From positions 1-14,573 of the forward strand of contig CACXEZ010000052.1 of the NCBI GenBank assembly GCA_902766815.1: a DNA stretch of 14,573 nucleotides, written 5' to 3'. Below the pieces are notes generated by a model. It was not told the DNA's origin and did no database searches. It saw nothing but the letters and a program-made list of their open reading frames with translations. Positions 8,057 to 14,358 of this stretch are shown one piece after another. The DNA is from an uncultured Erysipelotrichaceae bacterium. Lineage in GTDB: Bacteria; Bacillota_I; Bacilli_A; RF39; UBA660. The position numbers and the translations under genes are program-made. Each line of letters starts with the position of its first letter. The first letter of the stretch is position 1.

Positions 8057-8968
8057 CTAAGAAGCTTCTTGAAAAACAGTACTATCAAAATAATGTACCT
8101 CATCATCTAATGATTTCAAACTTTTAGTAGTAATCAAAAAATAATTATCTCTAGTAATATTCTTATCACTAACCGGATCATCCCAAGTCAAATCTAAATG
8201 TAGCCATTCACCATCTAAGTAAACCAAATTCCAAATATGTTGATCATTACTAATCTTATAATTAATAATATTTAACCTATCTAAAAATAATTTCATAGCA
8301 TCTGAATAGCCACTACAAATACCATATCCTTGAAATAATACTCCATATGCCGTATTAGATCTATAAGTAGTATCCTTAACATTCTTTGTCTTAAGAGTAT
8401 CATATTCCGTATAATTAATAATGTAATCATGAATAACTCGAATCTTTTCCCTTGCAGACATATTATCTTGAATATTCTCCTCTATAACCTGATCAACTTT
8501 CTGATTCAACTTACCAATTTCTTCCTTAGAATAAGTATGTTTAATTTCTATTTCTATTACCTGATCATCAAAATTAAATATAATACTATCAAAACTATTA
8601 AAAGGATGAACATAATTATTTAAAATACTAAGTAAATTGGTATCAGAAGAGATCTCCTCCATATCTTGATAACAAGTAGTATAATCTTTGGCACAATATC
8701 TTTCAGAATAACTAACTCCAGAATTAATCAAATAATAAATAGAATCAACAATTTCTTTCTTAGAATGTACTTCTGCTTTTTCATAATCATCCACATAAGA
8801 AAAATGATCAATAATAAAATAACTATTCTCTTGTGTTGTCCCATATGTTCTTTCTACACTTCTAGAAGTAAGCAAAAAACGAATATCATTCTTAAAAAAA
8901 GTACATACAGTAATAAATGTAATCACAAAAGCTCCCACTACTACAATTATTTTCTGACCCAAACTCAC
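8057..8968 (-). CDS. Membrane-anchored transglutaminase-fold protein
   Basis: A 303-residue protein with one N-terminal hydrophobic segment (about 7-25, preceded by a lysine), so the rest is predicted outside the cell as a signal-anchored domain. Residues about 165-275 form a transglutaminase-like core with the full Cys-His-Asp triad: C218 in GYGICSGY, H244 in DQHIWN and D259 in LDLTWDDP. This fold serves proteases, peptidases and crosslinking enzymes, so activity on wall peptides or surface proteins is possible but not shown. About 30-160 has no domain I recognise. The start is a GTG preceded by AGGGTGAT; the ATG 7 nt upstream is out of frame. It stands alone with its own promoter and terminator, next to the envelope operon. 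Confidence 0.85.
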   Translation of the reverse strand: MSLGQKIIVVVGAFVITFITVCTFFKNDIRFLLTSRSVERTYGTTQENSYFIIDHFSYVDDYEKAEVHSKKEIVDSIYYLINSGVSYSERYCAKDYTTCYQDMEEISSDTNLLSILNNYVHPFNSFDSIIFNFDDQVIEIEIKHTYSKEEIGKLNQKVDQVIEENIQDNMSAREKIRVIHDYIINYTEYDTLKTKNVKDTTYRSNTAYGVLFQGYGICSGYSDAMKLFLDRLNIINYKISNDQHIWNLVYLDGEWLHLDLTWDDPVSDKNITRDNYFLITTKSLKSLDDEVHYFDSTVFQEAS

Positions 8969-8993
8969 TAAGCATCACCCTATTTCTAAAATC

Positions 8994-9002
8994 ATTATAT
9001 CA
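8994..9002 (-). promoter_or_regulatory. Extended -10 promoter of the transglutaminase-like gene
   Basis: The minus strand reads TGATATAAT, an extended -10 identical to the one before the GH25 gene, about 26 bp before the GTG start. No clear -35 box is visible. It follows the rpsT terminator closely. Confidence 0.5.
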
Positions 9003-9011
9003 TAGTATCAT

Positions 9012-9043
9012 AAAAAAAGAAGTAATTTTTTTTATTTTACTTC
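9012..9043 (-). terminator. rpsT terminator overlapping its stop codon
   Basis: GAAGTAA (9019-9025) pairs with 9037-9043 around an A-rich loop, followed on the minus strand by seven T. The upstream arm lies inside the last codons of rpsT, so the stop codon is in the loop. Confidence 0.7.
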
Positions 9044-9301
9044 CATTTCATTTACTTTTTTTGTTAAACGAGATTTTTCTCTATTGACTTTATTTTTATG
9101 AACAAAACCTTTTGAGGCAGCGTTATCTAAACTTTTAATTGCTAATTTTAAATATTTTTCTGCAGCTTCTTTATCACCAGCTAAAACAGCCTTATCCGTA
9201 TTTTTAATTGAATTTTTAACGGTAGACTTTAACATTGTATGTGCTTCTGTTCTCTTACTAATTTGCTTAATTTTCTTTTTTGCATTTGCAACGTTTGCCA
9301 T
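9032..9301 (-). CDS. rpsT: 30S ribosomal protein S20
   Basis: S20 is a primary 16S rRNA-binding protein of the small subunit, built as a helical bundle. The protein begins MANVANAKKKIKQ and shows the family pattern: basic N-terminus, TMLKSTVKNSIK, a KLAIKSLDNAASKG segment and the HKNKVNREKSRL motif near the end. I take the ATG at 9301 (89 residues, close to the usual 84-90). AAGGAGATG lies just before it, and the longer frame starting at 9319 would put that site inside the gene. It is divergent from gpr, as in Bacillus. Own promoter and terminator are visible. Confidence 0.97.
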   Translation of the reverse strand: MANVANAKKKIKQISKRTEAHTMLKSTVKNSIKNTDKAVLAGDKEAAEKYLKLAIKSLDNAASKGFVHKNKVNREKSRLTKKVNEMEVK

Positions 9302-9333
9302 TTCTTCATCTCCTTCCACATCAAACTACTACA

Positions 9334-9362
9334 ATTCTAACAAAAAAATGAAAATAATGCAA
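9334..9362 (-). promoter_or_regulatory. rpsT: rpsT promoter
   Basis: On the minus strand TTGCAT (9357-9362), a 17-bp spacer and TAGAAT (9334-9339), a good sigma-A match 33 bp before the rpsT start codon. Confidence 0.6.
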
Positions 9363-9422
9363 ATAAAATAACAAATTTTTGGAAAAAATATAAATAAATA
9401 AGATAATTTAGGAGGATTTTAC

Positions 9423-10449
9423 ATGAAAAACAGAATTGATTTAACAAAATTTAACATAAGAACCGATCTAGTAATCGATCATAAAATAGAAAAAGATTAT
9501 ATCACTTCCAATCAAATAAATGATAGTATAAAAGTAACCACTATCGAAGTAAATGATAAATTAGAAAAACAACTGCAAAAAAAAACAAGGAACTTATATA
9601 ACTATTGAATTTATAGATATTACCAATCATGAAGATCAAAAAGAAGTAGAAATAGTTCTCACTAAAGAATTAAATCAATTATTAGAAAATTTAAATATAA
9701 AAGAGTCTGACGAAGTCCTAATCATTGGATTAGGAAACAGATTCAGTACTGCTGATTCCTTAGGACCAAAATGTATTGACAAAACCCTAGTAACAAGACA
9801 TTTATTTGAATTAAATACAAATGTAAAAAAAGGAATAAGATGTACAGCCGCTATCAGTCCTGGCGTAATGGCCAATACCGGAATAGAAACCTTTGATATC
9901 ATCACTAGCATTGTAAATAAGATAAAACCAAAATTATTAATCGTAATTGATTCCCTAGCCTCTTCATCCATTGATAGAATTAACAAAACCATCCAAATAA
10001 CCAATACTGGAATTCATCCTGGAAGTGGTGTAGGAAATCATAGAAAGGAATTAAGTCAAGATACCTTAGGTATCCCCGTTCTAGCAATAGGAGTTCCAAC
10101 AGTAGTAGAAAGCTCCATTATCGTAAACGATACTATAGACTACTTATTCAAACACTTATCCTATTTAAAGAACAATTATGACAAAAGTAAACTAATTATC
10201 ACTCCAAATGATCAATATCGAAACAAAATTAAAGAACTAACACTAAGTGAAGAAGAAAAAAAAGAAGTAAGTGGTATTCTAGGAACCTTAAAAGAAGAAG
10301 AAAAAAAATCCCTAATCAACGAAGTATTAAATAGTATCCATTATGATATGATAGTAACTCCCAAAGAAATCGACTTCTTAATCGAAAATTTAAGTGAAAC
10401 AATAGCAAATTCTATCAATAAAAGTTTGCATTTAGCCCTAAATGATTGA
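9423..10449 (+). CDS. gpr: GPR germination protease, frame broken at A9
   Basis: GPR is the aspartate-type endopeptidase that degrades DNA-protecting small acid-soluble proteins during spore germination. Two frames together give the whole protein. Codons from ATG 9423 end at TGA 9606-9608; the rest continues in another frame through 10449. Removing one A from the A9 run at 9577-9585 joins them into 341 residues (Bacillus GPR is about 368). The joined protein has the propeptide and RTDL autoprocessing site (cut expected after D15), D111 in the GLGNRFSTADSLGP segment and D176 in VIDSLASSSIDR, matching the two catalytic aspartates of B. megaterium GPR (127 and 193), and TGIHPGSGVGNHRKE. A TAGGAGG site precedes the ATG. 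The break may be a real mutation, recoding by slippage, or a read error; the well-kept second part argues against old decay. Confidence 0.9.
9577..9585 (+). other. A9 run at the gpr frame break
   Basis: Nine consecutive A follow CTGC at the point where homology to GPR changes frame. In the first frame the codons read CAA AAA AAA ACA AGG; with eight A they would read CAA AAA AAA CAA GGA and continue as the conserved GTYITIE segment. Runs of nine A are hot spots for polymerase slippage in replication and transcription. Confidence 0.9.
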
Positions 10450-10474
10450 CAAATAAAAATTTTTTTCTTACAAT
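10446..10474 (+). promoter_or_regulatory. Promoter of the L,D-transpeptidase gene
   Basis: A perfect TTGACA (10446-10451) that overlaps the gpr stop codon, a 17-bp spacer and TACAAT (10469-10474). This is the closest match to the vegetative consensus in the window and implies growth-phase expression independent of gpr. Confidence 0.7.
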
Positions 10475-10506
10475 AATCTTGAAAAAATTTGAAAGGAGAT
10501 TTTGTC

Positions 10507-11415
10507 ATGAAAAAAATTTTTACACTAATAAGCATGTTGGTAATGTTACTAAATATCCAAGTAGTATCTGCAGCCACATTAAACTGTAATACCATACTTA
10601 CTACAGGATCAACTGGTGAGGAAGTAAAAATTCTACAAGAAAAACTAAATCGCACAATGAAATGCAATTTAGATGTAGATGGAATTATTGGTTCTAAAAC
10701 AAAAGAATGTATTATCAAATTTCAACAAAGATACAAACTAGAAACAGATGGAATCGTTGGTCCCAAGACTTGTACTAAACTAAATAATGTATACAACGCT
10801 ATAAATAAAAGTAGTTATGTGGTAGTAATTGGTGACGAAGTAAATGTAAGAAGTGGAGCTAATACATCCTCTGCAATAAAAGGAACTGTAAAACAAGGAG
10901 AAGTATTAAAAATATACGGAACCAAATCAACAGATGGAAAAACTTGGTATAAAGTATACATCAAACAAACCAGAGTAGATGATCACTATGGATACATCAG
11001 TGAAACCTACGCTAAAAAAACAGCAATACTATTAGATATCTCATCTCAACAACTTACTTACTATAACAATGGAAAAATAGATTGGAGTGTTCCAGTAATT
11101 ACAGGAAAAAAAGATTCTCATGATACACCAATTGGAAGATATATCTTAAATCCAATCAACAAAAAAGAAAATACTACTTTAACAGGACAAAATGATGATG
11201 GAACAAACTATAATGCTTTTGTAAATTACTGGATGCCATTTATCACAGAAAGAGGAATTGGATTCCATGATGCCACATGGAGAAATATTGACGATTACAC
11301 CAAAACAACCTATATAGAAAATGGAAGTCATGGTTGTGTCAACATGAGATTTAATGATGCCAAAAAACTATACGAAAGCATCAAATCTACAACCTACGTA
11401 ATTATAACTAACTAA
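10507..11415 (+). CDS. Exported L,D-transpeptidase with PG-binding and SH3 domains
   Basis: A YkuD-type enzyme that makes 3-3 crosslinks between peptidoglycan stem peptides outside the membrane. In order: a signal peptide (1 to about 22, VSA cut site), a peptidoglycan-binding type 1 domain (about 30-90, GSTGEEVKILQEKLN and DGIIGSKTKECIIKFQ), an SH3-like domain (about 104-172, VNVRSGANTSSAIKG), and the YkuD catalytic domain (about 179-301) with the SHGCVNM motif, catalytic C277 and H275. An even number of cysteines in the PG-binding part could form disulfides. The ATG at 10507 follows AAAGGAGAT. The upstream in-frame TTG at 10489 would precede that site and spoil the signal peptide. Own promoter and terminator; 302 residues. 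Confidence 0.93.
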   Translation: MKKIFTLISMLVMLLNIQVVSAATLNCNTILTTGSTGEEVKILQEKLNRTMKCNLDVDGIIGSKTKECIIKFQQRYKLETDGIVGPKTCTKLNNVYNAINKSSYVVVIGDEVNVRSGANTSSAIKGTVKQGEVLKIYGTKSTDGKTWYKVYIKQTRVDDHYGYISETYAKKTAILLDISSQQLTYYNNGKIDWSVPVITGKKDSHDTPIGRYILNPINKKENTTLTGQNDDGTNYNAFVNYWMPFITERGIGFHDATWRNIDDYTKTTYIENGSHGCVNMRFNDAKKLYESIKSTTYVIITN

Positions 11416-11454
11416 AAGAATATCTGATAATGAAAATCAAATATTCTTTTTTTT
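11416..11454 (+). terminator. Terminator between the L,D-transpeptidase and tmk-like genes
   Basis: AAGAATAT (11416-11423) pairs with 11441-11448, with an inner TGAT/ATCA stem after one unpaired base on each side, followed by a run of T to 11454. It begins right after the stop codon and reaches the 3' end of the converging gene; on the minus strand it has only a short T tail. Confidence 0.8.
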
Positions 11455-12148
11455 ACTTCAAAATAGTCTGAACCCTCTCCTCAAGTTCATCACTGATACT
11501 ATCAACAGAACGCATCTTACCATCATTAACACATTCAATCATCTTAAAATGATACAAAGCTTTTAATTCCAAATAAGTTTGCTCAGCCAATTTTAAGTGC
11601 TTTTTATCCTGTTCATTCTGATCTAAAGCCTGATCTCTTCTTCTTTGAAGTTCCAACGTAACTTGATAAGGAACATATAACAAAATAACCAAATCCGGCC
11701 TTGGTAATTCTAACAACTCAAATTCTAGAATTTCAATTTTTTTAAAGAAAGAAAACCTTTCCTCTTGACTAGCTATCTTCCCACCCTGATGAGCCATATT
11801 AGAAAATGTATAACGATCCAAGATAACATTAATTCCCTGATCTAACAACTCTTTAATTTTTTCAACATTATATTTACGATCAGCCGCATAATAAAGAGAA
11901 GATACATAACTATCCACATGACTAGCTCCTTCAGGAAACCAGCCCTCATCCTGAAATAAACCTTCACACAATTCAGGCTTTCCCAAATAACAAGCTCCAA
12001 TAATCTTACCAGTTGGTGTATCATAATTAGGAAAAGATAAATGCCTTGCTAAAATATTTTTTTTCATTAATTTATCCTCTAATAATTTAGCTTGTGTTTC
12101 TTTTCCCGAACAATCAGTCCCCTCAATAACAATCAACTTCCCTCTCAC
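11453..12148 (-). CDS. tmk: Thymidylate kinase family protein (atypical P-loop)
   Basis: Thymidylate kinase phosphorylates dTMP to dTDP with ATP, a needed step for dTTP. The 231-residue protein has a Walker A-like loop GTDCSGKETQ (10-19), the DRYTFSNMAHQGG segment typical of the substrate site, and an arginine-rich lid region (LQRRRDQALDQ). The loop carries Glu after the Lys where most kinases have Ser or Thr. I recall this form from a clostridial branch of the family, so it is probably a lineage feature rather than decay. An extra loop (GKPELCEGLFQDEGWFPEG) sits after SFPNYDTPTGKIIG. The start is a GTG with GAGGAGATGG before it. Whether it is the sole dTMP kinase or a related kinase is open. 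Confidence 0.82.
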   Translation of the reverse strand: MRGKLIVIEGTDCSGKETQAKLLEDKLMKKNILARHLSFPNYDTPTGKIIGACYLGKPELCEGLFQDEGWFPEGASHVDSYVSSLYYAADRKYNVEKIKELLDQGINVILDRYTFSNMAHQGGKIASQEERFSFFKKIEILEFELLELPRPDLVILLYVPYQVTLELQRRRDQALDQNEQDKKHLKLAEQTYLELKALYHFKMIECVNDGKMRSVDSISDELEERVQTILK

Positions 12149-12175
12149 TCATAACCATCTCCTCTATTTTTCTAC

Positions 12176-12206
12176 ATCATACCATATTTCTCAAATAGGA
12201 TGTCAA
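12176..12206 (-). promoter_or_regulatory. Promoter of the tmk-like gene
   Basis: On the minus strand a perfect TTGACA (12201-12206), a 19-bp gap, and TGGTATGAT, an extended -10 with TATGAT at 12176-12181. The TGn makes up for the long spacer. Confidence 0.6.
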
Positions 12207-12249
12207 AAATTAACTACCTAGTTTTAAACAACACTTCTAAAAATCATAG

Positions 12250-12278
12250 TTGTTATTTAAAGAAGAAAATGTTATACT
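12250..12278 (+). promoter_or_regulatory. Promoter of the CmpB-like gene
   Basis: TTGTTA (12250-12255), a 17-bp spacer and TATACT (12273-12278), about 19 bp before the ATG, leaving a short leader that contains GGAAGTGA as ribosome binding site. Confidence 0.65.
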
Positions 12279-12296
12279 TTAAATGGAAGTGATATA

Positions 12297-12992
12297 ATGG
12301 AAAAATTTTTAACTTACTTTTGCATTTTCTTTACCTATTCTGTAATAGGCTGGGTAATAGAATCTACTCTTGTAAGTATACATGAAAAGAAAATAATTAA
12401 CAGAGGGTTCCTAATTGGCCCATATTGCCCTATTTATGGATATGGCTCCCTAGTAATGATACTATACTTAGACCAATACAAAAATAACATTGTCACAGTC
12501 TTCTTTTTAGCAATTATTATATGTTCCATATTAGAATACCTAACAAGTTATCTAATGGAAAAATTATTTAAAGCCAGATGGTGGAACTACAGTGAGAATA
12601 AATTCAACTTAAATGGAAGAATTTGTGGAAAAAATGCATGCCTATTTGGAATTGGAGGAGTAATTATCATTTATCTTGTACACCCATTTTTAAATAGCAT
12701 TGCTAAGTTATTAAATCAAAATCTATTTAATATTTTAAACATAATATTTTTAATAATATTCTTAACAGATACTATCATCTCTCTAAATATTGTCAATAAG
12801 TTTAAAAATACTGTTAGTAATATCGAGCTAAGAAAAGATTCTTCACAAGATTTCTCTAAACTAGTAAAAGATACCTTATTTAAAAATCATCAAATCTTTC
12901 AAAAAAGATTATTATCCGCTTTTCCAAATGTAGACCTAAAAGAATTTACTAAATTAAAAGAAAAATGGAAAAAAGCTACTAAAAACAAGTAG
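12297..12992 (+). CDS. CmpB/DUF1113 family membrane protein
   Basis: This 231-residue polytopic membrane protein belongs to the family named putative ABC-transporter permease (ABC_trans_CmpB, formerly DUF1113). Visible family marks are the first helix ending in GWVIES, the loop NRGFLIGPYCPIYGYG (36-51), RWWNYSENKFNLNGRICG near 95-113 and then FGIGG. About five hydrophobic segments are followed by a charged cytoplasmic tail (from about 170) rich in Lys and Phe. No ATP-binding partner is nearby, so a role as an ABC permease is doubtful; the true function is not known to me. Start from GGAAGTGA before the ATG. It is divergent from the tmk-like gene and converges on popT. Confidence 0.85.
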   Translation: MEKFLTYFCIFFTYSVIGWVIESTLVSIHEKKIINRGFLIGPYCPIYGYGSLVMILYLDQYKNNIVTVFFLAIIICSILEYLTSYLMEKLFKARWWNYSENKFNLNGRICGKNACLFGIGGVIIIYLVHPFLNSIAKLLNQNLFNILNIIFLIIFLTDTIISLNIVNKFKNTVSNIELRKDSSQDFSKLVKDTLFKNHQIFQKRLLSAFPNVDLKEFTKLKEKWKKATKNK

Positions 12993-12997
12993 TTTTT
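12976..12997 (+). terminator. Weak terminator overlapping the CmpB stop codon
   Basis: CTACT (12976-12980) pairs with AGTAG (12988-12992), the second arm containing the TAG stop, followed by five T. A 5-bp stem, so low strength. Confidence 0.4.
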
Positions 12998-13799
12998 ATA
13001 ATTTACTAGTAACAAAATAACCACTCAAAAATAATATTAAACTAACAATAATAGAAGAGATTCCTGTAAAAAAAGGAAATAATTTCACTATGAGCAAAAA
13101 AACAGAAGAAAAAGAAAAACCTAATATAACAGCAAAAGTCTGTTCCTTATAGTGTTCAAACAAATAATTAACAAGCATAGTAACTATCACCATTCCCAAA
13201 AACAATCCCAAAGAAAATGGAAGCAAAAAGAATAAGTTTTCTTTTAACATAGAAATAGATAAAATATGACTAACAATAGTAATATAATAAGAATAAACTC
13301 CCATTAACATAAGTAACGCCGTAGAACTAACGCCTGGTATAACAGTTCCAATGGCTTCCAATATTCCTGATAAGAAAAAAATAACTAAATCCACACCATT
13401 ATGTTGAACCTCATAAGTAAAATCAAGATTTGCAATAGACAAACCCGCTGTCAGAAAAAAAGAAAACAAAACAAACATAATATTTTTCTTATGATGAGAA
13501 AAATTACGAGCTACAACCGGTATTCCTCCCAAGATCAATCCAATAAAAATAGCGTTAGTATAAAGATAATATTTCTGAAGAAAAAAAACTACTACTTTAC
13601 TAAATAAAACAATTCCCATCATAATTCCTATACCCAGCTCTAATAAAAACCAAAAATTTCTCTTAACATCATCAAAAAAATGAGTAATAGAATAAATAGC
13701 TTTATCATAAAGATGAAAACTAATCATTAAAACTGCCCCACTTAAGCCAGGAATAACCTTAGCAATTCCAATAATAATCCCTTTAATTAAATTTTTCAT
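12996..13799 (-). CDS. popT: DUF368 polyprenyl-phosphate transporter (PopT)
   Basis: DUF368 proteins were shown in 2022 work to move undecaprenyl phosphate across the membrane, recycling the carrier for peptidoglycan and teichoic acid synthesis, in parallel to DedA-type UptA. The 267-residue protein has about eight hydrophobic segments and the repeated family motifs: GIAKVIPGLSGAV near residue 11 and IPGVSSTALLMLMGVY near 155, an internal duplication typical of the family. It would return the lipid used by TagO in this window. No strong ribosome binding site precedes the ATG; instead a TATAAT lies 6-11 nt upstream, so a leaderless message is possible. The next in-frame ATG would remove the first conserved motif, so I keep this start. 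It is divergent from the NlpC/P60 gene. Confidence 0.9.
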   Translation of the reverse strand: MKNLIKGIIIGIAKVIPGLSGAVLMISFHLYDKAIYSITHFFDDVKRNFWFLLELGIGIMMGIVLFSKVVVFFLQKYYLYTNAIFIGLILGGIPVVARNFSHHKKNIMFVLFSFFLTAGLSIANLDFTYEVQHNGVDLVIFFLSGILEAIGTVIPGVSSTALLMLMGVYSYYITIVSHILSISMLKENLFFLLPFSLGLFLGMVIVTMLVNYLFEHYKEQTFAVILGFSFSSVFLLIVKLFPFFTGISSIIVSLILFLSGYFVTSKL

Positions 13800-13804
13800 A
13801 CTTC

Positions 13805-13810
13805 ATTATA
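13805..13810 (-). promoter_or_regulatory. Possible -10 box of popT
   Basis: TATAAT on the minus strand, ending 5 bp before the popT ATG. Transcription would start at or next to the A of the start codon. No clear -35 is seen (ATAATA at the right distance). Confidence 0.35.
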
Positions 13811-13820
13811 TGCTAACATT

Positions 13821-13854
13821 CATTAATTATTATTGACTAGCATAATAATTAATG
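13821..13854. promoter_or_regulatory. 13-bp perfect dyad between divergent genes
   Basis: CATTAATTATTAT (13821-13833) and its exact complement (13842-13854) flank an 8-bp centre TGACTAGC. It sits in the 64-bp gap between popT and the NlpC/P60 gene. It may be an operator for both genes, or a hairpin in the NlpC leader whose second arm touches the GGAGGG site at 13854-13859. The weak pair TTCATT (13819-13824) and CATAAT (13841-13846) would place a plus-strand promoter inside it. Confidence 0.5.
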
Positions 13855-13863
13855 GAGGGATTC

Positions 13864-14349
13864 ATGAAAAATTGTTATAGAAATAATCTTATCGAATTTG
13901 CAATGTTACAACTAGATAAAAAATACGTATGGGGCTCCCAAGGTCCAGAAGAATTTGATTGTTCTGGACTCACCTATTATCTATTTAAAGAATTATTTAA
14001 TATAGATATTAACAAAAATGGAATTGGTTTAGGAGATACAACAAAGCAAATGACCAATAATCTAGGAATTCTAAAAGAATATAAAGAAGATGATCCAAAT
14101 AAAAAAGATTATTTAAAAGACATAAACGTAGGTGATCTTATTTTCTTTCATAAACAATCTATGGAAGAAAATCATCCTTCACCAAACAACAGATATCCAG
14201 GACACGTTGGAATTTACTTAGGAAATGAAAAATTTATTCATGCATCATCAAATGCCGGAAAAGTTATTATTAGCCCCTTAACTGATGAATGGCTAAAATC
14301 CTTAGTAGCAAGTAGAGATATCATTAATAGTATTATAAAAGAAAGCTGA
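13864..14349 (+). CDS. NlpC/P60 family cysteine peptidase, no signal peptide
   Basis: NlpC/P60 enzymes cut peptide bonds in peptidoglycan stem peptides, usually D-Glu-diaminopimelate. The whole 161-residue protein is one such domain: YVWGSQGPEEFDCSGLTYY with catalytic C33, the GDLIFF strand, GHVGIYLG with H114, and FIHASS with H126. It has no signal peptide, membrane segment or binding domain, so it may act on recycled muropeptides in the cytoplasm, be released by lysis, or come from a phage-type endolysin. A GGAGGG site supports ATG 13864; the in-frame ATG at 13852 overlaps that site. A RNHCP gene follows 9 bp later, so the two are probably cotranscribed. Confidence 0.9.
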   Translation: MKNCYRNNLIEFAMLQLDKKYVWGSQGPEEFDCSGLTYYLFKELFNIDINKNGIGLGDTTKQMTNNLGILKEYKEDDPNKKDYLKDINVGDLIFFHKQSMEENHPSPNNRYPGHVGIYLGNEKFIHASSNAGKVIISPLTDEWLKSLVASRDIINSIIKES

Positions 14350-14358
14350 GTGATAATA

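Noticed and set aside
8429..8971. Plus-strand frames of 64 and 101 codons inside the transglutaminase-like gene
   Set aside because: Rich in Ile, Asn, Phe and Lys as expected for the complement of an AT-rich gene; no start signals.
9675..10004. 109-codon minus-strand frame
   Set aside because: It is antisense to the conserved catalytic part of gpr and has no ribosome site or known domain.
10341..10718. 125-codon minus-strand frame
   Set aside because: Antisense to the gpr end and the L,D-transpeptidase start, and crosses a strong plus-strand promoter; shadow frame.
12211..12255. Short dyads AACTACCTAGTT and AACAAC/GTTGTT between the tmk-like and CmpB genes
   Set aside because: Arms of five or six bases in AT-rich DNA; no spacing or symmetry with the promoters that would support an operator.
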